Shown: positions 46,420 through 55,794 of the stretch, one piece after another
How the letters are laid out: every line of letters starts with the position of its first letter
Numbering within the stretch: the stretch's first letter is position 1
Source of the DNA: Sulfitobacter mediterraneus
GTDB lineage: Bacteria; Pseudomonadota; Alphaproteobacteria; Rhodobacterales; Rhodobacteraceae
Length of the DNA stretch: 64,000 nucleotides
Direction of reading: 5' to 3'
Assembly: GCF_016801775.1 (NCBI RefSeq)
Contig: NZ_CP069004.1
Coordinates: forward strand, 1,116,001-1,180,000
Position numbers and translations under genes: made by a program
Notes under the pieces: model-generated
Database searches by the model: none
What the model saw: the letters and a program-made list of their open reading frames with translations, nothing else
Told to the model about the DNA's origin: nothing

Positions 46420-46435
46420 CCACAAACTGACGTAT
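46420..46435 (-). promoter_or_regulatory. Putative NrdR box 2 (degenerate)
   Basis: In the nrdJ sense it reads ATACGTCAGTTTGTGG. One half (TTTGTGG) fits the NrdR consensus; the other is degraded. The 15-base spacing to box 1 equals the usual two-box spacing, which supports the assignment. Confidence 0.5.
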
Positions 46436-47063
46436 TCACCCCTAATGGGTCAACGGAAATATTGTAAAAATTTCCAAAAGAAATTGTTGACCAAAGATAT
46501 TCCTGCCGGGCCAACCCGGCCAAAGTGATTCAAGCGCAATCTATCCCCAGCTTGATCCATAGGCACGGGTCCGCACAGCATCCCAATTAACCGAAGTTTC
46601 CGGCAGGCTTAGCCAAAATTGCTCATCTGATGGGTGAAGTTATCCACAAAAACCAGTTACAGAAATGGCCCTTCCCGGCGGCGCTAACCCCACGTTAACC
46701 TTTGCGCATTTTTGCAGCACAGATCACCCGTTTTTGCGCCGCGCCCACAGAATCGGCACCGAATCTCTCAAGGCTCAGCTCAGGCCGGTCACACCATCTG
46801 GGAGGGTTTCGCGACAAAACACACCATATCTAGGGAAGGCCTAAAACAGCCCGACGAGGCCGGATACAAAGGCCAAACAGCGCTGTTCGATGATTTTCCC
46901 TTGGCCCCTATTGCGCTCTGGGTCTAGGGTACGCCACTTTGTGCAAGACCGGATCGGGATCATATCTGCGCGGCAAATCAGATAGATCCACCGACGATCC
47001 AGCATCGCCGACTGTATGACATTAACCATTGCCCGCCGACGCCATTTTGAGAAAGCCAATTAG

Positions 47064-50000
47064 ATGCCTGACGATTTCTCCGATACAACATTGACTTCCG
47101 GTGCAATCACCCCCGGCACATCGGTCACCGGCGAGATCGAAGTCATCGGTGATGCGGACTGGTTCGAGGTCACGCTGATCGCGGGACGGATCTATGAAAT
47201 AGAGATGCGCGGCGCAGACACCGCGGATGGCACATTGGCCGATCCAGAATTTGCCGGTGTGTTTTTGTCCGATGGCACGGCAGCGGTGGGTACCGGCAAT
47301 GGCGACGCTTCTGCCGACACAACAAACAGCGCAACGACATTCTATGCGCCCTACAGCGGTGTCTATTATCTGTCCGCAACCGGGCTGACAGGTACCGGCA
47401 CCTATACTTTGGAAATTACGGATCTGTTGAACAGCGTCAGCGGGGCCGCGCCAGACGACCTGATCGTCGGAACCGAAGCGGACGACACGCTGCTTGGCCT
47501 CGCAGGCAACGACACGATCTATGGATTGGGCGGCGATGATCTGATTGAGGGCGGTGACAACGACGACAGCATCATCGGCGGGCTGGGCGCAGATACGATC
47601 CTGGGCGGCAGCGGCAATGACACCATCGTAAGCTCGAATGGACCGGACCCGGACCATGATGGCGCAATCCTCGGCGTGGCCGAAGACGACCTTTCCATCA
47701 CCGACGTAATCTACGGCGGCGATGGCGATGACCTGATCAACATGGGCGACGATCTGCCTGCCGGCAATAACTCCATCACCTATGGCGAGGCGGGTAACGA
47801 CAGCATAACAGGACGCGGCGCAGTGCAATACATCGACGGCGGCACCGGCGCGGACTACATGCAAGGCAGCGGCGGCGCGACGATCTACATCGTCGACAAC
47901 TTTGGTGATCAGACGATCGAGCTTTCCTCCGATGTGATGGGCCCTGGCAATTCAGCAACCGGCGATATTGACGAAGTGCGCTCCAGCATCAGTTGGACCT
48001 TGCTGCCCTGGAATGAGGCTGGCGGGGCAAACCAGATCGAGAACCTGACACTGATCGAGGGCGGCAACGCCAGCGCAACTGGCAATGAGGTGGGCAATGT
48101 CATAATTGGCAATACGGGCAGCAACCGGATCAACGGCATGGGCGGCGATGACACCCTAACCGGTGGCGGCAGTGCGGATATCTTTCAATTCTCTCCGGGC
48201 GGTGGTCACGATATCATCACAGATTTTCAGGTCGGCATTGATCAATTCGGCACCGTCGGCTTTGGCAGCGCGCCTACAGTGGTCGAAACTGTCGATGCAG
48301 ACGGATATCGGGTCTTTACCTTTGATGGCGACACGTCCGTGACCCTTTTGGGGGTCTTTGCCAACCGCGCGCCGGAGTTTACCAGCGTCCCGCCCCTGAC
48401 CATCAACGAAGACGAGCTGTTCACTTACCGCGTGACGGCAGACGATCCCGACGACGACAACCTCAGCTTTGTCAGCTCCTCCTGGCCATCCTGGCTGACG
48501 CCGGTGGGCGGGGTACTGACAGGCACCCCCACGCAAGAGAATGTCGGCACAGAAGGCAACAGCTTCAGCTTTGTTATTTCGGATCCGGGCGGCCTGACCG
48601 CAACGCAGGAATTTGTCATTGAGGTTTTGAACGTCAATGATGATCCGGTCTTTGACACCTCCCCGATCCTGACGGGGACCGAAGGCTCTGCCTACAGCTA
48701 CACCCCGACCTTTAACGATGAGGACGGGGACATCCCGACCATCGACATGGCGAACACCGTGCTGCCTGATTGGTTGACTATTGATCCGGCAACCGGCGCC
48801 CTGAGTGGCACCCCGACACAGGCGGATGTCGGCACCCATGCGATTAACATCGCCATCAGGGATGGCAACGGTGGCACCGCGGTGCAAGCCTTTGAGCTGA
48901 CCATTGAGGCAGTCAATGACCCGCCCGTTGCACAGGATGACACGGCCACCGGCACAGAAGATGCCGTTCTGGTCATCGCGAACCTACTGGGCAATGACAG
49001 CGATGCAGAGGGCGATCCATTGAGCATCCAGTCTGTCAGCCAAGGCGCACATGGGGATGTGATGTTGAACGCTGACGGTACAGTCAGCTATACGCCTGAT
49101 CCCGATTTCAGCGGCACCGACACCTTCACCTATACCGTCACAGACGACACAGGTGGCACCGATACGGCAAACGTGACGGTGACCATCGAGAATGAAAATG
49201 ATGCGCCCGCAGGGGACATTCGTATCTCCGGCGCTGCAATTGTGGGCCAGACCCTGACCGTCGATCTGTCACAGCTTTCCGACCCGGACGGGATCGACAG
49301 CGCCACAATGACCTATCAATGGTTGCGAAACGGGGCAGAGATTGCCGGAGCCACCGCCAGCACCTTCACCCTCAGCGACGCTGACATCGATGCAACACTG
49401 TCCGCCTCACTGTTCTACAACGATGAGGGCGGCACGGCGGAGGCGGTGACCAGCCTTGCCACAGGTGCAGTTGCGGCCGAGGCCACGCCGGTGACTGGAA
49501 CACTTGCCATCACCGGTACTGCCGGATTGTTTCAGGTGCTGCAGGTGTCCAAAGATCAATTGAATGACCCCGACGGCCTTGCACTGCAAAGCGAGAGCTA
49601 TCAATGGCTCAGCGATGGACAGCCCATCACAGGCGCAACAGGCCCTGTTCTGGAAATTACACCAGAGCTGATGGGCCGCGATATTACCGTGCAATTGCAT
49701 TACGTTGACAGCACCGGCACGGAGGCAACCCTCGCCAGTGCCCCACTTGCCATACCGGATCCGATCATCGGCACCGAAGCCGCTGACCAGATGACCGGCA
49801 CCTCCGGCAACGATCTCATTGATGGTCTGGACGATCACGACACGCTGGTCTTTACCGCAAATCGGGCAAGCTACTCTATCACGCTCAGCCAGCAGGGGAT
49901 CATTGTGGACGACCGCCGCACCGATGGTGATGGCACGGACCAGATCGCCAATATCGAAACCCTTGCGTTTCTCGACAATAATTGGCCGCTGCATGTGTTT

Positions 50001-50630
50001 TCTGACGTGACCACGCTAAGCCAGGCGGAATTTTCGACCTTTATCGAGATGTATATCGCTTACTTCAATCGCGCCCCGGATGCCGAGGGGCTGTTCTTCT
50101 GGGCCAATGCCCTGTCCAACGGCACCTCCCTGGAAGAGATCGCGGCACTGTTCTTTGATCAGGACGAAACCCGCAGCATCTATGGCGATGAGATCACCGA
50201 TCTTCAGGGGTTCGCCCAACAGGTCTATCAAAACGTGCTGGGCCGCGCATTTGATCAAGAAGGGCTCGATTTCTGGGTATCGGTTCTGCAAAGCGGCGCC
50301 GTGGCCCTGCCAACCTTCATGCTTGAGATCATCAGAGGAGCAAAAGCACCGGCGGCGGAGGATGCAAGCCAGGCTTTCAAGGATCAGAAGGCCGCCGATG
50401 TGGCCTATCTGTCAAACAAGGCCGATCTGGGCACTTATTTCTCTGCCATCAAAGGCATGAGCGACGTAGAAAATGCCCGCGCAGCCATGACACTGTTTAA
50501 CGGCAGTGCAGACAGCATCACCGCCGCGAAAAACGCGATTGATGGTTATTATGCAGATGCTTTGGATGCCCAGAACGGTGAATTCCTGATCTCCGTTGTG
50601 GGTGTGGTCGATGATCCGTTTGCGGCCTAG
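47064..50630 (+). CDS. Large secreted RTX calcium-binding protein with PPC-like, Ig/cadherin-like and DUF4214 domains
   Basis: A 1188-residue extracellular protein with no N-terminal signal peptide, as expected for type I secretion. Residues about 15-120 resemble a bacterial pre-peptidase (PPC) beta-sandwich. Residues 133-190 and 218-250 carry RTX nonapeptides (LAGNDTIYGLGGDDLIEGG, LGADTILGGSGNDTI), with another at 360-368. Residues 435-620 contain two putative-Ig repeats (VGGVLTGTPTQ, ATGALSGTPTQ); about 620-710 is a cadherin/VCBS-like repeat (LLGNDSDAEGDPLSI). Two further beta domains have QWLRNGAEIAGAT/QWLSDGQPITGAT. The C-terminus, from about 985, is DUF4214. It ends VDDPFAA. No transporter is adjacent. 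Likely an adhesin or surface-layer protein. Confidence 0.9.
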   Translation: MPDDFSDTTLTSGAITPGTSVTGEIEVIGDADWFEVTLIAGRIYEIEMRGADTADGTLADPEFAGVFLSDGTAAVGTGNGDASADTTNSATTFYAPYSGVYYLSATGLTGTGTYTLEITDLLNSVSGAAPDDLIVGTEADDTLLGLAGNDTIYGLGGDDLIEGGDNDDSIIGGLGADTILGGSGNDTIVSSNGPDPDHDGAILGVAEDDLSITDVIYGGDGDDLINMGDDLPAGNNSITYGEAGNDSITGRGAVQYIDGGTGADYMQGSGGATIYIVDNFGDQTIELSSDVMGPGNSATGDIDEVRSSISWTLLPWNEAGGANQIENLTLIEGGNASATGNEVGNVIIGNTGSNRINGMGGDDTLTGGGSADIFQFSPGGGHDIITDFQVGIDQFGTVGFGSAPTVVETVDADGYRVFTFDGDTSVTLLGVFANRAPEFTSVPPLTINEDELFTYRVTADDPDDDNLSFVSSSWPSWLTPVGGVLTGTPTQENVGTEGNSFSFVISDPGGLTATQEFVIEVLNVNDDPVFDTSPILTGTEGSAYSYTPTFNDEDGDIPTIDMANTVLPDWLTIDPATGALSGTPTQADVGTHAINIAIRDGNGGTAVQAFELTIEAVNDPPVAQDDTATGTEDAVLVIANLLGNDSDAEGDPLSIQSVSQGAHGDVMLNADGTVSYTPDPDFSGTDTFTYTVTDDTGGTDTANVTVTIENENDAPAGDIRISGAAIVGQTLTVDLSQLSDPDGIDSATMTYQWLRNGAEIAGATASTFTLSDADIDATLSASLFYNDEGGTAEAVTSLATGAVAAEATPVTGTLAITGTAGLFQVLQVSKDQLNDPDGLALQSESYQWLSDGQPITGATGPVLEITPELMGRDITVQLHYVDSTGTEATLASAPLAIPDPIIGTEAADQMTGTSGNDLIDGLDDHDTLVFTANRASYSITLSQQGIIVDDRRTDGDGTDQIANIETLAFLDNNWPLHVFSDVTTLSQAEFSTFIEMYIAYFNRAPDAEGLFFWANALSNGTSLEEIAALFFDQDETRSIYGDEITDLQGFAQQVYQNVLGRAFDQEGLDFWVSVLQSGAVALPTFMLEIIRGAKAPAAEDASQAFKDQKAADVAYLSNKADLGTYFSAIKGMSDVENARAAMTLFNGSADSITAAKNAIDGYYADALDAQNGEFLISVVGVVDDPFAA

Positions 50631-50632
50631 GA

Positions 50633-52063
50633 TCACGCCACGGCAAAAAGATCATCCAAGAATCCCGCCATCGGCATCAGGAACGCACCCTGTTCCGGGT
50701 CGAGCGCGGCAAGATGCGCCAGATCAATCGCTGCAATTGCTTCAGAAAAACCCGCATCGCTGCCGTCATACAAGGCCATGGAAGAGGATGCGCTTTGCAG
50801 ATCGGACAGGCCCAGCTGCACAGAGAAATACGCCCCTATGTCCGTCTTGGCTTCGAGAAAGGCCAAATCTGCAAGCTGTTGATTTTCAAATTCCTGCCCC
50901 AGATGGGAGGGCGGCGCGGCCTTGGCGCCTTCCAGCACGCGCAAAATAAATGCGTCGCGTTGCACCTGCCCGCTGTCCAGCAGGCCCACCCAGAAGTTGA
51001 AGCCGTCCGTGTCCGGTGCGCGGCCCAAAACGTTGTCATAAACTGCAGTGGCAAATTCAGCCGCGCTGGTGCCAACGGGGTAAAGGGAAAGCGTTTCGGC
51101 CTGACCGGAAAATTCCTGCGACATCTTATCTAGCGGCAAACCATCAGCAAATGCCGCCGCCCAGAAATACAATCCTTCCGCATCCGGGGCCCGGTCGAAA
51201 TAGGCCACGTAAAGCTCGATGATGCTTCTCAGATCGCTCTGCGCGATTTGGGACACCGCCATCAAAGCCGCGAGATTCACCCCAGCGTCGCCAGCGCCTC
51301 CGTCGAACTCCAGATGCTCGATCCGCGTCAACTCATCCAGCCCTTCACCATCGACCCTGCGATCCAGCAGCGTGACGCCAGATGGGCCAACGGTCAGCGT
51401 AAAACTGTCCTTCTCACCAGACACAACCGCCGTATCAACGCCCTGCCCGCCATCCAGAATGTCGTTCCCATTGCCGCCGGACAGCCGGTCATCACCGGCC
51501 CCGCCGGACAGCATGTCGTCACCGCCCGCACCAAAAATTTCCTGATCAAAGCCGCGGGTCAGGATCACATCCGCCTCTGCCGTGCCGACAATCGAAAACG
51601 GAAACTCAATAAGCGTGTCCCGCGCAACAAAGCCAAGCCAACCCACACCCGACGGATTGGGCAGAACATCATCGACATCAATCCCGACCAGATCCAAGAG
51701 CGAGCCTACCACAGAATTGCTGTTTTGATCGAACACCTCGTAGCTGAGGGTCTGGCCGTTCATCGCCAGCGCAAACTGATCAATCAGCGCGGCCACGGCG
51801 GCGGGGGATCTGCCGCCCAGATCCAGCGTGACGCGGTCGATCCGATGCGCTTCTATGCTGCTTTCAGAAGAAAGCGCACGCGGCACCCAAGCGCTTTGCT
51901 GATGTGTCTCAACGTATAATTCCCCTGAAAACAGGGTGTTATCTGTATAGGCCGAGAGGATGAACTCAGCGTCCCGATCATCGGTGAGGATCAAAGCAAG
52001 ATGCCCTGCGCCGGTTGATATGTCCTGACCAACCCTGCGTCCGGCAATTTCAATAGATGCCAT
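50633..52063 (-). CDS. RTX calcium-binding protein with C-terminal DUF4214
   Basis: A 476-residue secreted protein with no signal peptide. Residues 1-165 form a beta-rich unknown domain. RTX repeats lie near 172-215 (IFGAGGDDMLSGGAGDDRLS, GGNGNDILDGG). DUF4214 follows from about 285, with IIELYVAYFDRAPDAEGLYF strongly matching the neighbour's IEMYIAYFNRAPDAEGLFF. The tail ends GFLDDLFAVA. It is convergent with the larger protein, stops two bases apart, so the two DUF4214 ends face each other. Probably exported by the same type I system. Confidence 0.88.
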   Translation of the reverse strand: MASIEIAGRRVGQDISTGAGHLALILTDDRDAEFILSAYTDNTLFSGELYVETHQQSAWVPRALSSESSIEAHRIDRVTLDLGGRSPAAVAALIDQFALAMNGQTLSYEVFDQNSNSVVGSLLDLVGIDVDDVLPNPSGVGWLGFVARDTLIEFPFSIVGTAEADVILTRGFDQEIFGAGGDDMLSGGAGDDRLSGGNGNDILDGGQGVDTAVVSGEKDSFTLTVGPSGVTLLDRRVDGEGLDELTRIEHLEFDGGAGDAGVNLAALMAVSQIAQSDLRSIIELYVAYFDRAPDAEGLYFWAAAFADGLPLDKMSQEFSGQAETLSLYPVGTSAAEFATAVYDNVLGRAPDTDGFNFWVGLLDSGQVQRDAFILRVLEGAKAAPPSHLGQEFENQQLADLAFLEAKTDIGAYFSVQLGLSDLQSASSSMALYDGSDAGFSEAIAAIDLAHLAALDPEQGAFLMPMAGFLDDLFAVA

Positions 52064-52312
52064 AACTCCGTTCCCTCAAAGGTGCGTGTCAATTGGCGAC
52101 AATCGCAAAAGGGTGCCCTGCCAAGGGGGGCAATTCAACCTGGATTCGTTAGGGCCAAGCGGAGTACCGCCGCCACGATCCTGAGGCGGCCCGGACAGGC
52201 AGAATCCGAAAAACACCCGGAAAGGTAAAAATCGCGGCCATCATAGCCTGGCGAAGTCTTCACCCGTCATGCGGCCCACAAAAGTGGAAGTCTCTGATGA
52301 TGCTGGTGAAAG
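52064..52312. other. Intergenic region, promoter of the smaller RTX gene
   Basis: This 249-bp gap has hairpins TGCCC/GGGCA near 52115-52131 and GCCGCC/GGCGGC at 52169-52190, but no gene. It should contain the promoter of the minus-strand RTX gene and the 3' end of the tRNA transcript. Confidence 0.4.
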
Positions 52313-52389
52313 TGGTCGGAGCGAGAGGATTCGAACCTCCGACCCCCTGTACCCAAAACAGGTGCGCTACCAGGCTGCGCCACGCTCCG
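52313..52389 (-). tRNA. tRNA-Pro (anticodon UGG)
   Basis: A complete 77-base tRNA with encoded CCA. On the minus strand the acceptor CGGAGCG pairs with CGCTCCG, discriminator A then CCA. The anticodon stem CCTGT/ACAGG encloses the loop TTTGGGT, giving TGG (Pro). The T arm GGTTCGAATCC is standard. With the GGG tRNA at 17381, it is the second proline tRNA in this window. Confidence 0.97.
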
Positions 52390-52450
52390 ACGTGGCCTCT
52401 TTAGCCACAGTTGATCTGAATGAAAAGCCCTAGATTGCGAGTTTCTGAGA

Positions 52451-52951
52451 TCAATTGCAGGGCCAAGCCGGATCATGGGCGCCAAAGGCCGGATGACGCA
52501 GGGCGCTGCCCTCGTTTATCCCCAGTTTTTTGGCCATTCCGCCGTTGATCTCCAGCACCGCCAGCACCTGATCCCCGCCAAAAATCGGCGTCTCATCCAG
52601 GGGAATCGCCTGATGGTGAATGTGCTGCACAATGCCCTGCGCGTCGACAAACAGCATATCGAGGGGAATCAGCGTGTTGCGCATCCAGTATTGCGCAGTC
52701 TGCGGCGCCGGGTAGACAAAGAGCATGCCTGCGCTGGCCGCCAGTTCTTCGCGGTGCATCAATCCCTGCGCCTGTTCGGCGGGATCATCGGCAATTTCAA
52801 CGTTGAAACGGGCCTGCCCCCAGTCGCCGCGCAAGCTGACGGTGTCGTCTTGGCAGATGTCCTGCGCGAAGGCACCGAGTGGCAAAAGCGACAGAGCCGC
52901 CGCCCCGCCTAGGTGCCGCCACCCTCGTTTGATCCAATTGCTGCTTCCCAT
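52451..52951 (-). CDS. DUF192-family exported protein
   Basis: A 166-residue protein with a signal peptide (MGSSNWIKRGWRHLGGAAAL, cut after GAFAQ or near). The DUF192 domain follows with VEIADDPAEQAQGLMHREEL, GMLFVYP and QYWMRNTLIPLDMLFVDAQG, the family signature. Function is unknown. It overlaps the end of the cold-shock gene by 43 bases, same strand, so it is downstream in the same unit; a later start would be needed to remove the overlap. Confidence 0.88.
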   Translation of the reverse strand: MGSSNWIKRGWRHLGGAAALSLLPLGAFAQDICQDDTVSLRGDWGQARFNVEIADDPAEQAQGLMHREELAASAGMLFVYPAPQTAQYWMRNTLIPLDMLFVDAQGIVQHIHHQAIPLDETPIFGGDQVLAVLEINGGMAKKLGINEGSALRHPAFGAHDPAWPCN

Positions 52952-53469
52952 GCCTGCACCTCAGCGGCCATAACGCCGCGTTTACCATTGATCACCCGCA
53001 TCGCCAAAGCTTCTCCCGGTTGCAGATCGGACAAGCCCGATTGCCGCAACACTTCGACGTGCAAAAACACATCTTCGTCCTTGCCAAAGACATTGGCAAA
53101 TCCAAATCCCTTGGCCTTGTCAAACCATTTGACACGCGCCGGTTGCAACGGCGTATCCGCCATCGCCTGTGCATCCAGATCTCCGATGTCTGTCAGCACC
53201 GCCGCCTGCGCACCCTCAGGTGGAATGATCTCGGTGATGCTTGCCGCCTGAACGCCGCGATCTGTCTGGTGGGCGTGGAAGGTTATCTTGGCCCCGTCCG
53301 CAACGGAACTTTGGCCAAAATTTTGCAACACATTGACATGCAACAAAATATCCGGCCCACCATGATCCGAAATGACAAAGCCAAAGCCTTTGACAGGGTC
53401 GAACCATTTGACCACTCCGGTCAGCGGCTGCGGATCAACCTGGGGTATTTCAGGGTTGTCTTGTGACAC
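52909..53469 (-). CDS. Cold-shock protein with two CSD domains
   Basis: A 186-residue protein with two cold-shock domains, each a single-strand nucleic-acid-binding OB fold. CSD1: VVKWFDPVKGFGFVISDHG with DILLHVNVL. CSD2: VKWFDKAKGFGFANVFGKDE with DVFLHVEVL. A linker of about 35 residues separates them. Single-CSD proteins are about 70 residues; double-domain forms are common in Rhodobacterales. Role likely RNA chaperone. It precedes the DUF192 gene with coupled overlap. Confidence 0.95.
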   Translation of the reverse strand: MSQDNPEIPQVDPQPLTGVVKWFDPVKGFGFVISDHGGPDILLHVNVLQNFGQSSVADGAKITFHAHQTDRGVQAASITEIIPPEGAQAAVLTDIGDLDAQAMADTPLQPARVKWFDKAKGFGFANVFGKDEDVFLHVEVLRQSGLSDLQPGEALAMRVINGKRGVMAAEVQAWEAAIGSNEGGGT

Positions 53470-53576
53470 ATCTCAACCATTGCTGTTTTGCCGTTCACGG
53501 CTTCGTTATCTGGACGACATTAGACATTTTTTTCTGTTTTGCATCAAATTTAGCCCGTGATCTATGTCCTATCACA

Positions 53577-54194
53577 TCACGGGTTCAGGCGCGTCACGCT
53601 CCAAGGGGCGTCCGGGGCTGCGCGGCGCCACTGGAATCTGTCGTGCAGACGGAAATCTCCATCCGCCCACAGTTCGATCTCCAGCGGAGTCAACCGGTAT
53701 CCCCCCCAAAAGGGTGGACGCGGGGGATTCGGCCCTTTGCTGGCCGTGATTTTGGCGACTTCGGCCATCAGTGCGGCCCGGCTGCTGAGCGGCCGCGACT
53801 GCGCAGAGGCCCAGGCGCCCAACCGGCTCTTGAGCGACCGCGACGCATAATAGGCATCCGCCTTTGGCCCATCCTCACGGGTGATCAGCCCCCGCGCCCG
53901 CACCTGGCGGCGCAGGGATTTCCAATGCATTACAAAGGCCGCCTTGCCCGCACTGTCCAGCTCCTGCGCCTTTGCGCTTTCGTAATTTGTATAAAAAACA
54001 AAGGCATCCGCCTCGATTTCTTTCAGCAGAACCATCCGCGCATTGGGCATTCCATCGGCATCCACTGTCGACAGGGCAATCGCGTTGGGATCATTCACCT
54101 CGGCCGGTTCGGCCTCTGCCAACCAGCGGCGGGCAATCTCAAAGGGATCGTCACCCGCAAACAGACCTGTACGTTTTTCCATTGTGATACTCAT
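53577..54194 (-). CDS. pdxH: Pyridoxamine 5'-phosphate oxidase
   Basis: A 205-residue FMN enzyme making pyridoxal phosphate from pyridoxamine or pyridoxine phosphate. Seen: [47 protein letters not shown], the [19 protein letters not shown] segment and the C-terminal WSVTRLNP. I start at 54194 ([12 protein letters not shown]); a second ATG 12 bases later is possible. It is divergent from fabI, with the palindrome GCGCCGCGCGGCGC at 54281 between. Confidence 0.95.
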   Translation of the reverse strand: MSITMEKRTGLFAGDDPFEIARRWLAEAEPAEVNDPNAIALSTVDADGMPNARMVLLKEIEADAFVFYTNYESAKAQELDSAGKAAFVMHWKSLRRQVRARGLITREDGPKADAYYASRSLKSRLGAWASAQSRPLSSRAALMAEVAKITASKGPNPPRPPFWGGYRLTPLEIELWADGDFRLHDRFQWRRAAPDAPWSVTRLNP

Positions 54195-54359
54195 CCATGC
54201 TTTGCCCCGACAGCGCCGGGATTTCCAAATCGCTAACGCAATAGACATACGGCAGCAACGCAAAGGTCAATTGGACATATGCGCCGCGCGGCGCTTGATG
54301 GCATGGTCACAATCCCCTAAACGTGGCTTTGTTAATGACTTTCAGGGTGAGGCAGCACT

Positions 54360-55166
54360 ATGGCGAACGACTTGATGCAGGGCAAACGCGGGCTGATTAT
54401 GGGCCTCGCCAACGACAAATCCATCGCTTGGGGCGTCGCACGCGCACTGGCCGATGCCGGGGCAGAACTGGCCTTTTCCTATCAGGGCGATGCTTTGAAA
54501 AAACGCGTTGATCCACTGGCCGCACAATTGGGCAGTGACATTGTCCTGCCTTGCGATGTGGGCGATGAGGCCTCGCTGGATGCGCTGTTTTCCGATCTAA
54601 AGGAGCGCTGGGGCGAACTGGACTTTGTCGTCCATGCCATCGGCTTCTCCGACAAGAACGAATTGCGCGGGCGCTATGTCGACACCAGCCGCGGTAACTT
54701 TGCCATGTCGATGGATATCTCTGTCTATTCTTTCACCGCCGTGATGCAACGCGCGGAAAAGATGATGTCGCCCGGCAGCAGCGCCCTGACGCTCACCTAT
54801 TACGGCGCAGAAAAGGTCATGCCGCATTATAACGTCATGGGTGTGGCCAAGGCCGCGCTTGAAGCATCGGTGAAATATCTGGCCGAGGATCTGGGCAAAG
54901 ACGGCATTCGCGTCAACGCAATCTCTGCCGGTCCGATCAAAACGCTGGCCGCCTCCGGCATTGGCGATTTCCGCTATATTATGAAGTGGAACGAATACAA
55001 CTCGCCCCTGCGCCGCAATGTGACCATTGATGATGTGGGCAAGGCGGCTCTGTTCCTTGTCTCCGATCTGGGCTCCGGCACCACGGGCGAGAACCTGCAT
55101 GTGGACGCGGGCTATCACGTCGTGGGTATGAAGGCGGTGGATGCACCGGACATGAGCAAGGAATGA
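54360..55166 (+). CDS. fabI: Enoyl-[ACP] reductase (NADH)
   Basis: A 268-residue short-chain dehydrogenase-fold enzyme for the last reduction of fatty acid elongation. Seen: GLIMGLANDKSIAWGVARAL (nucleotide loop), YYGAEKVMPHYNVMGVAKAAL with catalytic Tyr and Lys, and the RVNAISAGPIKTLAASGI loop where triclosan-type inhibitors bind. The stop overlaps the next gene (ATGA). fabI expression is probably driven by a promoter in the 165-bp pdxH-fabI gap. Confidence 0.97.
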   Translation: MANDLMQGKRGLIMGLANDKSIAWGVARALADAGAELAFSYQGDALKKRVDPLAAQLGSDIVLPCDVGDEASLDALFSDLKERWGELDFVVHAIGFSDKNELRGRYVDTSRGNFAMSMDISVYSFTAVMQRAEKMMSPGSSALTLTYYGAEKVMPHYNVMGVAKAALEASVKYLAEDLGKDGIRVNAISAGPIKTLAASGIGDFRYIMKWNEYNSPLRRNVTIDDVGKAALFLVSDLGSGTTGENLHVDAGYHVVGMKAVDAPDMSKE

Positions 55167-55774
55167 CGGCAACCGCACTCGCCAGCCTTGCCATTGTGCA
55201 GCTTTTGATCGCAATGAGCCCCGGCCCTGCCGCGGTTCTGACGATCCGCACGGCGGCGGTTGAGGGTGCCAAACCCGCGCTGACCCTCAGCGTCGGCCTC
55301 GCGATTGGTGTGCTGCTTTGGGCCGTGGCTGCCCTGCTTGGCCTGTCTTTGGTGTTCGAAATCATGCCGTGGCTGCAAACGGGGCTGCGGGTGGCTGGCG
55401 GGCTGTTCCTGATCTGGATCGCCCTCGCCCTTTGGCGCAATGCCGCGGCGCCCTTGCCCGAGACCCGCACGCAACTTCCGCGCAGCACGCTGTCCATCCT
55501 GCGACTGGGCATCTGGACCAATCTGGCCAACCCCAAGGCGCTCGCCTATTTCGCCGCTGTGTTCACCGGTGTGTTGCCCGCAGACCTGACCCTGATGCAG
55601 GCGCTGGTCGTGCTTGCCATGATCTTTGCCATCGAAACCGGCTGGTATGCCGCGCTTTCCTTACTGTTTTCCCGCGCGGGACCGCGCCGCGTCTATGTGC
55701 GGATCAAGACTGGTGCAGAAAGGGTCTTTGGCGTGCTGCTGGGCCTCTTTGGTGTCCGAATTGCATTGTCATAA
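55163..55774 (+). CDS. LysE-family amino-acid exporter, copy 1
   Basis: A 203-residue inner-membrane protein with five or six helices. It opens TALASLAIVQLLIAMSPGPA, and has the LysE loop GLRVAGGLFLIWIALALWRN and a mid-protein FWTNL-like LGIWTNLANPKALAYFAAVF. Substrate unknown; threonine or homoserine-type export is common in this family. It overlaps the fabI stop by four bases. Confidence 0.9.
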   Translation: MTATALASLAIVQLLIAMSPGPAAVLTIRTAAVEGAKPALTLSVGLAIGVLLWAVAALLGLSLVFEIMPWLQTGLRVAGGLFLIWIALALWRNAAAPLPETRTQLPRSTLSILRLGIWTNLANPKALAYFAAVFTGVLPADLTLMQALVVLAMIFAIETGWYAALSLLFSRAGPRRVYVRIKTGAERVFGVLLGLFGVRIALS

Positions 55775-55794
55775 CCGCACGAAGGATCCGTTGA

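Larger units (their letters stand above)
46191..47063. other. 873-bp gene-free region between nrdJ and RTX gene
   Basis: It holds the nrdJ promoter region (NrdR-like boxes at 46389-46435). Beyond these lie a nested stem GGTCAAC 46448-46454 with GTTGACC 46486-46492 enclosing GGAAAT/ATTTCC, the hairpin GCCGGG/CCCGGC at 46505-46520, and an isolated TTATCCACA at 46640. The 71-residue frame at 46712-46927 has no protein character. The far end should contain the RTX gene promoter. A small RNA is possible but not shown. Confidence 0.5.

Noticed and set aside
42531..46435. B12 riboswitch upstream of nrdJ
   Set aside because: No B12-box-like conserved core is seen in the leader, and cobalamin riboswitches normally precede B12-independent or synthesis/transport genes rather than nrdJ.
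46712..46927. Possible 71-residue protein between nrdJ and the RTX gene
   Set aside because: Residue composition is not protein-like, no ribosome site, no known family; likely a chance open frame in the gene-free interval.
47064..50630. Possible CRISPR or phage tail fibre region because of internal repeats
   Set aside because: The repeats are protein-level RTX, Ig-like and cadherin-like units in one open frame, not DNA repeats with spacers.
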